Assembly (NCBI GenBank): GCA_021771715.1
Contig: JAETOO010000009.1
Location: forward strand, 59,586 to 123,585
DNA: 64,000 nt
Origin: Oscillospiraceae bacterium
Lineage (GTDB): Bacteria; Bacillota; Clostridia; Lachnospirales; Lachnospiraceae
Direction of reading: 5' to 3'
The stretch's first letter is position 1. Every line of letters starts with the position of its first letter. Positions 38,986 to 48,641 of the stretch are shown here, piece after piece. The position numbers and the translations under genes were made by a program. The notes under the pieces were generated by a model. The model was not told where the DNA came from. It saw nothing but the letters and a program-made list of their open reading frames with translations, and did not search any database.

Positions 38986-40857
38986 GTGGCGTTTACTCTG
39001 TTAGAGCGGATTGAAAAAGCAAATGATATCAAGAATTTGGAGCGGGAGGAGCTGCCGGAGCTGGCGGAGGAGATCAGGAGCTTTCTGATCGAGAAAATCA
39101 GCCGGACCGGGGGACATCTCGCGTCGAATCTCGGCGTCGTCGAGCTGACGATCGCGCTGCACCGGATCCTCACGTTCCCGGAGGACAAGCTGATCTGGGA
39201 CGTCGGGCATCAGTCGTACACGCACAAGATCCTGACCGGGCGCAAGGCAGGGTTCGACCAGCTGCGCAAGTACGGCGGGATGAGCGGATTCCCCAAGCGC
39301 AAGGAGAGCAGCTGCGATGCGTTTGACACGGGGCACAGTTCGACGTCGATCTCGGCGGGACTGGGCTATGTGCAGGCGCGCGACCTGCTCGGCGAGAATT
39401 ACACTGTGGTCTCGGTGATCGGCGACGGCGCGCTGACCGGCGGGATGGCGTACGAGGCGATGAACAACGCCGCGCAGCTGAAGACGAATTTTATTATTGT
39501 GCTGAATGACAACAATATGTCGATCTCCGAGAATGTCGGCGGCATCTCGACGTACCTGAGCAACATCCGGACGGCGGAGTCCTACACCGATCTGAAGCTC
39601 GGCGTCGAGAACACGCTCAAGCAGATTCCGGTGTACGGCGACAAGCTGATCAAGGGACTGCGCAGCACGAAGCAGGGCCTGAAGCAGTTCCTGGTGCCGG
39701 GGATGTTTTTTGAGGAGATGGGACTGACGTACCTCGGCCCGGTGGACGGGCACAACATCGGGCAGGTGGCGCGGATCCTGAAGGACGCGAAGCGCGTGAA
39801 CGGCGCCGTGCTGGTGCACGTGATCACGAAAAAGGGCAAGGGCTACGGGCCCGCCGAGCGGATGCCCTCGCGCTTTCACGGCGCGGAGCCGTTCGAGCCG
39901 GAGACCGGGCTGCCGTGCGCGCGCAAGAAGAAGGCGGCGTACACGGATGTGTTCTCCACCGTGATGTGCAAGATGGGCGCGCGCGAGCCAAAGCTTGTCG
40001 CGGTCACGGCCGCGATGCCGGACGGGACCGGGCTGAAGCGGTTCCGGAACATGTACCGCGACCGGTTCTTCGACGTGGGAATCGCGGAGGGGCACGCGGT
40101 GACGTTTGCGGCAGGGCTTGCGGCCGGCGGGATGAAGCCGGTGGTCGCCGTCTACTCTTCGTTTCTGCAGCGGGCGTATGACCAGATCATACACGATGTC
40201 TGTATCCAGAATCTTCCGGTCGTGTTTGCGGTCGACCGGGCGGGGCTGGTCGGGAGCGACGGGGAGACGCACCAGGGAATTTTTGATCTGTCGTACCTGT
40301 CCGGGCTCCCGAACATGTGCGTGATGGCGCCCAAGAACAAGTGGGAGCTGGCGGACATGCTGAAATACGCGATCCGGTACAATGGGCCGATTGCGCTGCG
40401 CTACCCCAGAGGGGAGGCGTACGACGGGCTGCAGGAGTTCCGCGCGCCGGTCGTCTATGGGAAAAGCGAGCGGCTCTACGATGAGTGCGGGCTGGCGCTC
40501 GTCGCGGTCGGGAGCATGGTGAAGACGGCGCTGCAGGTGCGCGAGATGCTCAAGGAGGTCGGCTACAGCTGCACGATTGTGAACGCGCGGTTTGTAAAGC
40601 CGCTCGACGAGGCGATGCTGGACGATCTGGCGAAGGATCACACGCTCGTCGTGACGATGGAGGAGAATGTGAAAAACGGAGGGTTCGGCGAGAAGGTGCT
40701 CGAGTATTACAACGAGACCGGGGCCGATCTGCAGGTGCTGCAGGTGGCGCTCCCGGACGACTACATCGAGCACGGGAATGTCGAGGTGCTCAAACAGGAG
40801 GCATGTATAGACGCCGAGTCCGTGTTCAAGCGGATTGTGGCGCAGTATCAGGCGTAG
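38986..40857 (+). CDS. dxs: 1-deoxy-D-xylulose-5-phosphate synthase
   Basis: SRTGGHLASNLGVVELTIALHRILTFPEDKLIWDVGHQSYTHKILTGR; GDGALTGGMAYEAMN; GTG start. Confidence 0.95.
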   Translation: MAFTLLERIEKANDIKNLEREELPELAEEIRSFLIEKISRTGGHLASNLGVVELTIALHRILTFPEDKLIWDVGHQSYTHKILTGRKAGFDQLRKYGGMSGFPKRKESSCDAFDTGHSSTSISAGLGYVQARDLLGENYTVVSVIGDGALTGGMAYEAMNNAAQLKTNFIIVLNDNNMSISENVGGISTYLSNIRTAESYTDLKLGVENTLKQIPVYGDKLIKGLRSTKQGLKQFLVPGMFFEEMGLTYLGPVDGHNIGQVARILKDAKRVNGAVLVHVITKKGKGYGPAERMPSRFHGAEPFEPETGLPCARKKKAAYTDVFSTVMCKMGAREPKLVAVTAAMPDGTGLKRFRNMYRDRFFDVGIAEGHAVTFAAGLAAGGMKPVVAVYSSFLQRAYDQIIHDVCIQNLPVVFAVDRAGLVGSDGETHQGIFDLSYLSGLPNMCVMAPKNKWELADMLKYAIRYNGPIALRYPRGEAYDGLQEFRAPVVYGKSERLYDECGLALVAVGSMVKTALQVREMLKEVGYSCTIVNARFVKPLDEAMLDDLAKDHTLVVTMEENVKNGGFGEKVLEYYNETGADLQVLQVALPDDYIEHGNVEVLKQEACIDAESVFKRIVAQYQA

Positions 40858-40866
40858 GAGACGGAT

Positions 40867-41673
40867 ATGAAGGAGAGGCTGGATGTGCTGCTGGTCGGTC
40901 AGGGGCTGGCAGCGTCCCGGGAGAAGGCGAAGGCCGTGATCATGGCGGGCGCTGTGTTTGTGAACGGACAGAGAGAGGATAAGGCCGGGACGATGATCGA
41001 CGTGAAGGCGGAGATCACGGTGAAGGGCCATGAGCAGAAGTATGTGAGCCGCGGCGGGCTGAAGCTGGAGAAGGCGATGAGCCATTTTGACATGACGCCG
41101 GAGGGAAAGGTCTGCATGGATGTCGGGGCATCCACCGGAGGCTTCACGGACTGCATGCTGCAGAACGGTGCGGTGAAGGTGTACGCGGTGGACGTGGGCC
41201 ACGGACAGCTCGACTGGGGGCTGCGCAACGATGCGCGCGTGGTCTGTATGGAGAAGACGAACATCCGGTACGTCGTGCCGGAGGATATCGAGGAGCCGCC
41301 GGCGTTCGTGTCGATCGACGTCTCGTTTATCTCTCTGACGAAGGTGCTGCTTGCGGTGCGGAATCTGATGACGGAGGACGGGGAGCTTGTCTGCCTGATC
41401 AAGCCGCAGTTCGAGGCGGGGAGAGAGAAGGTCGGGAAGAAGGGCGTCGTCCGTGACCCGAAGGTGCACGAAGAGGTGATTTGCAAGGTCATGGAGTACG
41501 CTTCCTCGATCGGACTCGAGAGCCGCGAGCTCGAATTTTCGCCGATCAAGGGACCGGAGGGGAACATCGAGTATCTGGTGCATCTGGTGAAGCGCCCGGA
41601 CGCAGCGTCCGTCGCGCCGTTCGCAGGCGATGTGATGCGCGTGGTCGCGGAAGCACACGAGACACTGTCCTGA
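40867..41673 (+). CDS. tlyA: TlyA family rRNA (cytidine-2'-O)-methyltransferase
   Basis: S4 domain KERLDVLLVGQGLAASREKAKAVIMAGAVFVNG; SRGGLKLEKAM; MDVGASTGGFTDCMLQNGA. Confidence 0.93.
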   Translation: MKERLDVLLVGQGLAASREKAKAVIMAGAVFVNGQREDKAGTMIDVKAEITVKGHEQKYVSRGGLKLEKAMSHFDMTPEGKVCMDVGASTGGFTDCMLQNGAVKVYAVDVGHGQLDWGLRNDARVVCMEKTNIRYVVPEDIEEPPAFVSIDVSFISLTKVLLAVRNLMTEDGELVCLIKPQFEAGREKVGKKGVVRDPKVHEEVICKVMEYASSIGLESRELEFSPIKGPEGNIEYLVHLVKRPDAASVAPFAGDVMRVVAEAHETLS

Positions 41674-41746
41674 CGGGGCTGGTGTTTAGAAGTATTAAGA
41701 TAAGAGAGGCCGGATGATGCCGTGTGCGGGTATCCGGGACGGGCGG

Positions 41747-42607
41747 ATGGACAGATTTTACATTATAACAAATTATCAGAAGGACCCGGAGCTGGAGACG
41801 GCGCATGCGATCCGGGATTACCTCGCGAAAAAGAGCAAGGTGTGCTGTGTTCAGGCACGCGAGGCAGATGCGCGCGCAGGGCAGTACAAGTACACGGACG
41901 CGCGGCTGGTGCCAAAGGACACCGAGTGCGTGCTCGTGATCGGCGGTGACGGGACGCTGCTGCAGGCGGCGCGCGACCTGGTGGACCTCAGACTTCCGCT
42001 GCTGGGAATCAACATGGGGACGCTCGGCTATCTGGCGGAGATCGACCGGAGAACCGTTTTCCCGGCGCTGGACAAGCTGATGGCGGACACGTACACCGTG
42101 GAGCACCGGATGATGCTGCACGGCATTGCGTACCACCAGAACCGGCAGCTGCTGGGGGATATCGCGTTGAATGACATTGTCATCAGCAGGAACGGCAGGC
42201 TGCGGGTGGTCGACTTCAACGTCTATGTGGACGGAGAGTTTCTGAGCTCCTACACGGCGGATGGGATTATTGTCTCGACCCCGACCGGCTCGACGGGCTA
42301 CAATCTGTCGGTCGGCGGCCCGATCGTCGCGCCGGAAGCGTCGCTGATGCTGCTGACGGCGATTGCGCCGCACACGCTGAACTCGAGGCCGATCGTGCTC
42401 CCGGACAATGTGGAGATCGCGATTGAGATCGGGACGAGCCACCAGACGGACATTGACGGTGCGGAGGCCACGTTCGACGGGGACACCTCCGTCAAGCTGA
42501 ATTCCGGGGACCGGATCGTGGTCACGAAGTCGGAGTGCGAGGCGCGGATGATTAAGACAAAAAATACGAGCTTTCTGGAGATTCTGCGGGAAAAGATGAG
42601 CAGATAA
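41747..42607 (+). CDS. nadK: NAD kinase
   Basis: VIGGDGTLLQAARDL; LGINMGTLGYLAEID; ADGIIVSTPTGSTGYNLSVGGPIV. Confidence 0.94.
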   Translation: MDRFYIITNYQKDPELETAHAIRDYLAKKSKVCCVQAREADARAGQYKYTDARLVPKDTECVLVIGGDGTLLQAARDLVDLRLPLLGINMGTLGYLAEIDRRTVFPALDKLMADTYTVEHRMMLHGIAYHQNRQLLGDIALNDIVISRNGRLRVVDFNVYVDGEFLSSYTADGIIVSTPTGSTGYNLSVGGPIVAPEASLMLLTAIAPHTLNSRPIVLPDNVEIAIEIGTSHQTDIDGAEATFDGDTSVKLNSGDRIVVTKSECEARMIKTKNTSFLEILREKMSR

Positions 42608-42619
42608 GAGGTGAGTGAT

Positions 42620-43075
42620 ATGAAGATCGGAAGACATGCAAAGATAGTGGATCTGATAGCAAAGCATGATATTGAGACGCAGGAGGAGCTGGCGGAGTAC
42701 CTCAAGCAGGAGGGTTACCGCGTGACGCAGGCGACGATTTCCCGCGACATCCGCGAGCTGAAGCTGACGAAGATTGCCACGAACGACGGCCGCCAGAAGT
42801 ACGCGCTGATGCAGCAGCAGGAGACCGGGATCAACGAGAAATACCTGCGCGTCCTGAAGGACGGCTTCGTGTCGATGGACATGGCGCAGAACATTCTGGT
42901 GATCAAGACGGTGTCCGGCATGGCGATGGCGGTCGCCGCCGCGATCGACGCGATGCACTGGAGCGAGGTCGCGGGCTGCATAGCCGGGGATGACACGATC
43001 ATGTGCGCGATCCGGAGCGTGGATGACACGCTGCGCGTGATGGAAAAGATCAGCAGGATCGTGGGGAACGGCTGA
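42620..43075 (+). CDS. argR: arginine repressor
   Basis: RHAKIVDLIAKHDIETQEELAEYLKQEGYRVTQATISRDIRELKLTKI; C-terminal oligomerisation domain with AGDDTI. Confidence 0.94.
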   Translation: MKIGRHAKIVDLIAKHDIETQEELAEYLKQEGYRVTQATISRDIRELKLTKIATNDGRQKYALMQQQETGINEKYLRVLKDGFVSMDMAQNILVIKTVSGMAMAVAAAIDAMHWSEVAGCIAGDDTIMCAIRSVDDTLRVMEKISRIVGNG

Positions 43076-43194
43076 GCGCAGATCGGCTGTGACGGGGAAG
43101 GTACTGGCCTGACCGGGGAAAGGCTTAATGGAATCGGTTGGAATTGTCGGCGGCAGGCGGACCGGCTGTGTGGGAGAGAGAGCAGGGAGAGCGG

Positions 43195-44886
43195 ATGTTA
43201 GTTAGTTTACATGTGAAAAATATGGCTCTGATCAAGGAGGTCGAGGTCGAGTTTGGCCGGGGGCTGAATATCATGACGGGCGAGACCGGAGCCGGAAAAT
43301 CAATCGTGATCGGTTCTGTGAATATCGCGCTCGGCACCGGAAATTTCAGGGACTACGTGCCGGAGGATGCGGATTATGCGCTCGTCGAGCTCGTCTTCCT
43401 GACGGAGAACCCGGTGGTCCGAAGAAAGCTGCTCGAGCAGGATGTGCCGTTTGAGGACAATGAGATTATCATCACGAGGAAATATAAGGGAGGCCGGGCG
43501 TCGAGCAAGGTGAACGGAGAGACGGTCCCGGTGTCCTTTGTGCGTGAGCTGGCGGGGGAGCTGATCGACATTCACGGGCAGCATGAGCACCAGTCGCTTC
43601 TGTACGAAAAAAATCATCTGCATATTCTGGATGAGTTTGCGCACGATGCGCTGAAAGAGCGGCTGGAACAGTGCCGCGAGCTGCACCGCGGCTACGTGAG
43701 GGCAAAGCGCGAATGGCAGGAGGCGCGCTCCGATGCCGGGGATCGGGCAAAGGAGCTGGACTTTCTGGAGTTTGAGATACAGGAGATCGAGGCGGCGACG
43801 CTGATCCCGGGTGAGGACGAGGAGCTGGAGAGCAGCTACCGCCTGATGACGAACGGCCAGAAGATCATGGAGTCCCTCTCCGAGGCCGGCAGCCTGACCG
43901 GCGCGAGCGGATATTCCGGGGCTGCGGATGAGATCGGGCGGGCCGTGCGCGCGCTCGCAGGTGTGCAGTCCTACGATGAGCCGCTCGAGGAGCTCGCGGG
44001 TTCGCTGGAGGAGATCGAGTCGCTTTTGAGTGATTTCAACCGCGGACTCTCGGAATATATGGATCGCTTTTCGTTTGACGAGCAGGAGCTGTACCGGATC
44101 GAGGAGCGCCTCGATTTGATCAATCGCTTAAAGACAAAATATGGCAGCACGATCGAGGCAATTCTCGCTTACGCGAAAGAAAAGTCGGAGCGCAGAACGA
44201 TCCTGATGAACTACGAGGATTATATTGAGCGCCTGCGAAAAACGTACGAAAAGAAGCGTGCAGAATTTTTGCGTGTGGCGGATGAAATCTCACAGATCCG
44301 CAAAAACTATGCAAAACAGCTTGCCGATCAGATTCAGCGCGCGCTTGTGGATCTGAATTTTCTGGAGGTGCGGTTTGAGATTGCGTTCGGAGAGCTTGCG
44401 GAGCCCACGGAGATCGGAAAGGATGAGATCTGTTTTATGATTTCGACCAATCCGGGCCTGCCGCTCCGGCCGCTGGCGAGCGTGGCCTCCGGCGGTGAGC
44501 TGTCGCGTATCATGCTCGCGATCAAGGCGGTGATGGCAGATAAGGACGCGGTCGAGACGTTGATCTTTGACGAGATCGACACCGGAATCAGCGGGCGGAC
44601 GGCGCAGAGCGTGTCGGAAAAGATGGCCGTGATTGCAAAAAATCACCAGGTACTCTGCATCACGCATCTGGCGCAGATCGCAGCGATGGCAGATCAGCAC
44701 TATATTATTGAAAAGAAGCCGGCTGACAGCAAGACGGTCACAAATATCGGCCTGCTGTCTGAGGAGGAGAGCATCCAGGAGCTCGCAAGGATTCTCGGGG
44801 GAGCGAAGATCACGGATGCGGTGGTCGAGAACGCCCGCGAGATGAAGGAGCTGGCGCGCAACACAAAAAAAGGAATGGGACGGTAA
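43195..44886 (+). CDS. recN: DNA repair protein RecN
   Basis: MLVSLHVKNMALIKEVEVEFGRGLNIMTGETGAGKSIVIGSVNIALG; FDEIDTGISGRTAQSVSEKM. Confidence 0.95.
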   Translation: MLVSLHVKNMALIKEVEVEFGRGLNIMTGETGAGKSIVIGSVNIALGTGNFRDYVPEDADYALVELVFLTENPVVRRKLLEQDVPFEDNEIIITRKYKGGRASSKVNGETVPVSFVRELAGELIDIHGQHEHQSLLYEKNHLHILDEFAHDALKERLEQCRELHRGYVRAKREWQEARSDAGDRAKELDFLEFEIQEIEAATLIPGEDEELESSYRLMTNGQKIMESLSEAGSLTGASGYSGAADEIGRAVRALAGVQSYDEPLEELAGSLEEIESLLSDFNRGLSEYMDRFSFDEQELYRIEERLDLINRLKTKYGSTIEAILAYAKEKSERRTILMNYEDYIERLRKTYEKKRAEFLRVADEISQIRKNYAKQLADQIQRALVDLNFLEVRFEIAFGELAEPTEIGKDEICFMISTNPGLPLRPLASVASGGELSRIMLAIKAVMADKDAVETLIFDEIDTGISGRTAQSVSEKMAVIAKNHQVLCITHLAQIAAMADQHYIIEKKPADSKTVTNIGLLSEEESIQELARILGGAKITDAVVENAREMKELARNTKKGMGR

Positions 44887-44914
44887 CCAGAAAAATACCA
44901 GACTGGAAAAGAGG

Positions 44915-44973
44915 AAAATCCACATACTGAATGCAGAGACAAAAATGTGCGCTGCCAGTAAGTGGATTTTTTT
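44915..44973 (+). terminator. Rho-independent terminator downstream of recN
   Basis: AAAATCCACATACTG / CAGTAAGTGGATTTT, then TTT. Confidence 0.6.
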
Positions 44974-45039
44974 GCGTCAACGCAGCGGCCCGGCGCAAGC
45001 GGCGCATCTCAGATAAAAATGAAATGCGAGGTGCTAAGG

Positions 45040-46476
45040 ATGAATGCCAGAAAAAAATACAGAATGCTAGTGTGCTGTTTCCTGATATTGAGTCTGCTGG
45101 GCCTGGGATATGTGTCCTGGGCGGCAGTCTGCAGCTCGATCCCGGACCGTCTGCTGGTAGCCCGGACCGGAGAGCTGCCCGAGTTGTTCCCCTATCCGCT
45201 GAATCTGCTCATCGAGGAGAGCGTGACCGCGGACGCAGGAACAAAGAAGAATACGGCGGATACCGGAGCAAAAGAAGAGAAAACGGCCGCACGGAAGAAT
45301 ATGGGGACTGAGAATGAAGTGTTCGAAGGGAAGAACGCAGGAACGGATGCAGATATGGCAGCCGGGGAAAGTGACAAGGTAGTTCAGGCCGTGGAGCAGA
45401 AGAGCGGCGGCAGGTATCGGGAGGCCGGGAGTGCAGTGCACGGAGCAGAAGCTTCGTCAGCTGCGGCCGCTTCGGAGGAGACGTACGAGATCAGCTATTC
45501 TCTTCTTGGAAAAATCCCGCTGAAAACGGTGTCGGCCTCTGTCGTGGAGCCTGCCACGGTCTACGCGGGCGGCTCTCCGATCGGCATCTACCTGCGAACC
45601 GACGGCGTGCTGGTGGTCGGCACAGGCGTCATCCGGGCCGCCGACGGGTCGAAGCAGTGTCCGGCGGAAAATATCGTAAAGTGCGGCGACTACATCAAGG
45701 CGGCAAACGGCGAGACGGTGTCGACGAAGGAGGAATTTGTCGCGTGCGTCGGCAAGTCCGGCGGATCGGACATCGTGCTGGACGTGGAGCGGGAGGGCGA
45801 GGACATCGAGCTGAAAATCTCGCCGATCGCCGATGAAAATGGAATCTACCGGGCCGGAATCTGGGTGCGCAACGACACGCAGGGCATCGGCACACTGACC
45901 TACGTCGACGAGGACGGCCATTTCGGAGCGCTGGGTCACGGCATCAGCGACGTGGACACCGGCGAGCTGATGGAGATCGAGGACGGCACGCTGTACGATG
46001 CGGAGGTCATCTCCATTGTCAAGGGCAGACAGGGCAGCCCCGGCGAGCTGGCCGGAGTCATCCACTACAGCGAGGGCTACAAGATCGGAGTCATCGAGGA
46101 AAATAACCAGAACGGACTGTACGGCACGATCTCAGGCTTCCCCATGCTTGCCGAGCAGATGTCGCGCTACGAGGTCGCCTACCGCCAGTCCGTGGAGACC
46201 GGCCCGGCCGCGATCCTCTGCTCCGTCGACGGCATTTGCCGCGAGTACAGCGTCGAGATCGAGGAAATCCGCCTCAACGGCAAGGACATCAATAAAGGAA
46301 TGGTCCTGCGCGTCACCGACCCGGAACTGCTCGAGCTGACCGGGGGAATCGTGCAGGGGATGTCCGGCTCCCCGATCATCCAGAACGGCTGCATCGTAGG
46401 CGCAGTGACCCATGTCTTTGTCAATGATCCGACGAAAGGATATGGGATTTTTATTGAGAATATGCTGGAGCATTGA
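45040..46476 (+). CDS. spoIVB: SpoIVB peptidase (S55), with long low-complexity linker
   Basis: GHGISDVDTGELMEIEDGTLYDAEVISIVKGRQGSPGELAG; GIVQGMSGSPIIQNGCIVGAVTHVFVNDPTKGYGIFIENML; follows recN. Confidence 0.92.
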   Translation: MNARKKYRMLVCCFLILSLLGLGYVSWAAVCSSIPDRLLVARTGELPELFPYPLNLLIEESVTADAGTKKNTADTGAKEEKTAARKNMGTENEVFEGKNAGTDADMAAGESDKVVQAVEQKSGGRYREAGSAVHGAEASSAAAASEETYEISYSLLGKIPLKTVSASVVEPATVYAGGSPIGIYLRTDGVLVVGTGVIRAADGSKQCPAENIVKCGDYIKAANGETVSTKEEFVACVGKSGGSDIVLDVEREGEDIELKISPIADENGIYRAGIWVRNDTQGIGTLTYVDEDGHFGALGHGISDVDTGELMEIEDGTLYDAEVISIVKGRQGSPGELAGVIHYSEGYKIGVIEENNQNGLYGTISGFPMLAEQMSRYEVAYRQSVETGPAAILCSVDGICREYSVEIEEIRLNGKDINKGMVLRVTDPELLELTGGIVQGMSGSPIIQNGCIVGAVTHVFVNDPTKGYGIFIENMLEH

Positions 46477-46504
46477 GTTCCGTGATAAAACAGAAGATAA
46501 AAAG

Positions 46505-46700
46505 ATGGTAAGACCGATTATGAAGGACGTATTTTTTCTGAACCAGTTTACCAGGCAGAAGTGGAGGGCTATGGAAGAGATCAATAAGGCAGGGCTGCAG
46601 ATTTATGTGGGGGAGTCCTTTCTCCCTCATGGGGTAGTGCATGGTTTACGGTTAAGTATTTATAATTTAATGGAGCATCTTATGCTTTTTGCATTTGCGC
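46505..46700 (+). pseudogene. gene-fragment region: peptide deformylase-like N-terminus (MVRPIMKDVFFLNQ) fused to an unrelated tail
   Basis: MVRPIMKDVFFLNQ resembles Lachnospiraceae Def N-termini but the catalytic body is missing; the tail EINKAGLQIYVGESFLPHGVVHGLRLSIYNL vaguely resembles an aminotransferase/MocR C-terminus. Confidence 0.4.
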
Positions 46701-47438
46701 TCTCTTAGCTGCTTTAGTCATCATTTTCCCGATTAAAAGAGGATGCCGATAAGAAAACTTCATTTGTGCCGCCTGACTTGCAGAGTGGCAAATCACAAAC
46801 CTTTTTGACCAGATATTATTTGCTAATCCATAGCCCACTTTTTCTGCTTCTGCCTTAAATTCTTTTGGAACTGAAATACCCGATGCCGATTTTGTATTTG
46901 TCAAAGGTGGATGGAACAGGTGAAAAGAAATTCCATATTCCTCGTTTTCTATTTGCAGACATTTCGCCAGTGATTCTATTGCTCCTTTTGAAGCAGCATA
47001 TGGAGAAATATTTGCAAATCCAGTGACACCAACACCCGAACTTGTATATATAATACGCCCCCTGTGTGCATTTCGCATATATGGAAGGACTGCCTTTGTT
47101 AATCTCAATGCTCCAAAATAATTTACGTCCATTACATTTTGATATACTTCATATCCAGTGTTCTGCTCGTTCTCAAAAGTGCATAAACAAGCATTATGTA
47201 TCGCAATATCAATATCCCCGAAATGTTCGACTGCTTGATGCACACCATTCTCAATACTGGAAAGGTTCCGTGCATCTGCAACGATTGGCAGGACTGTCTT
47301 TTGATACTTTTCTTTTAACATCTCAATAGTATTAATTTTAACATCTAATACCGTTACTGTATTTCCCAATTCCAGTAATCTTTCAACAAGATAATAGCCA
47401 ATCCCTTGATTGGCGCCAACAATCAGTACATTTGCCAT
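46680..47438 (-). CDS. SDR family oxidoreductase
   Basis: MANVLIVGANQGIGYYLVERLLELGNTVTVLDV; NVMDVNYFGALRLTKAVLPYM; YAASKGAIESLAKCL. Confidence 0.9.
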   Translation of the reverse strand: MANVLIVGANQGIGYYLVERLLELGNTVTVLDVKINTIEMLKEKYQKTVLPIVADARNLSSIENGVHQAVEHFGDIDIAIHNACLCTFENEQNTGYEVYQNVMDVNYFGALRLTKAVLPYMRNAHRGRIIYTSSGVGVTGFANISPYAASKGAIESLAKCLQIENEEYGISFHLFHPPLTNTKSASGISVPKEFKAEAEKVGYGLANNIWSKRFVICHSASQAAQMKFSYRHPLLIGKMMTKAAKRAQMQKA

Positions 47439-47439
47439 G

Positions 47440-48051
47440 TTATTCATTCTCCATTTCGTTAAAAAAATTTCTTATATGCCTATACGCATTTTCACGAAAG
47501 ATTTGTTTCCTCTCATCTGTCAATGCCCCGCATAAAAGCCAGCGTTGTGTAAACAGGAAAATAGGCGCATAAAATTTTGTCGCTAAATATTTGCTGTCTG
47601 CTGGTTTGATAATTCCTATTGTCATTAACAAGGAAAATACCTTTGCTTGAAAATTTAACGGTTTATCAAATATCCAATAGTCATATATCTGATGTATTTC
47701 ATTATTGCTGAATTGCTCAATCAATAGCAATCTCATAATTTTGTTGCAATATTCATCCATTAAATACTTCTCAAAAAAACAATTACAGGTCTTTTCAAAT
47801 AAATCTCCCTCAATAGTTTTTGGCGCAGTCGTTAATGCCTGCTCCAATTGAGACATCAAATCAGTTGCTATTGTTTCAAAATTTTGCAACAGTTCATTGA
47901 GAATGGCCTGCTTATTTTTGAAATGATAGTAGATTGAGCTTTCCTTGATGTCTACAACCTTACAAATATCTCTGATAGAAACCGCTGAAAAACCCTTTTG
48001 AGAAAATAAATCTAACGCAACATACAATATTTTTTGTTTTGTATTATTCAT
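47440..48051 (-). CDS. TetR/AcrR family transcriptional regulator
   Basis: MNNTKQKILYVALDLFSQKGFSAVSIRDICKVVDIKESSIYYHFKNKQAILNELL. Confidence 0.92.
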   Translation of the reverse strand: MNNTKQKILYVALDLFSQKGFSAVSIRDICKVVDIKESSIYYHFKNKQAILNELLQNFETIATDLMSQLEQALTTAPKTIEGDLFEKTCNCFFEKYLMDEYCNKIMRLLLIEQFSNNEIHQIYDYWIFDKPLNFQAKVFSLLMTIGIIKPADSKYLATKFYAPIFLFTQRWLLCGALTDERKQIFRENAYRHIRNFFNEMENE

Positions 48052-48064
48052 TTTACGCCGCCTC

Positions 48065-48106
48065 CCTAACAGTCGTTAGGCAATATTATATCTAACAACT
48101 GTTAGG
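48065..48106. promoter_or_regulatory. paired TetR-type operators CTAAC-N4-GTTAG
   Basis: CCTAACAGTCGTTAGG (48065-48080) and CTAACAACTGTTAG (48092-48105), just upstream of the tetR start. Confidence 0.7.
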
Positions 48107-48349
48107 CTGTCAAGATAACGATATCTTTTAGTCTTTGGTTTCTTTGGTTCGGAATAAAGTTAGAATTTAGTAAAAAGCACTAAATAAGTTGATGTAATTA
48201 AGCTGCAAAACAGTTATGATAAAGCCATCAGGAAATGCCAGAGACGTTATAAAGCCCCGGAACAAAACGGGAAAGGGGAGGAAAGGAGCCGGAGGTGGAA
48301 GAACTGTCCGGACGCGGCGCTGCCTGCGCCTGCGGGATCGCGCTTGTGT

Positions 48350-48500
48350 TGCATTTACAGCCGTCAGAATGTATGATAGTAGAAGATGCTTTGGCTGGAA
48401 TTGATGCAACTGTGGCAGGCGGATTTCGCAGTGCCGGAATTGGAGAAGCGATATGGGTGTTCACAGCGGATATACGAAAATTACACTGCCAGGCAGACAG
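48350..48500 (+). pseudogene. decayed duplicate of the 3' end of beta-phosphoglucomutase gene
   Basis: 48350-48450 aligns without gaps to 62666-62766 (9 mismatches in 101 bp by eye); peptide HLQPSECMIVEDALAGIDATVAGGFRSAGIGEA; similarity resumes at gaaaattacactgccaggcaga. Confidence 0.8.
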
Positions 48501-48641
48501 TATATGGCAATTCGGCTCATTGAGGTGAAATAAAAAGACGGTAACGAAATGAAACGAATAGATCTCATTTGGCAAAGTGGGGTATCTGATAGGAGGACTG
48601 TAAATATCCGGGCTGAGTTCCGGTGATACTGATGAGGTAGT

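Noticed and set aside
48167-48409. Small ORFs on both strands around 48.2-48.5 kb
   Set aside because: Overlap the pgmB fossil and the degenerate promoter; no independent coding evidence.
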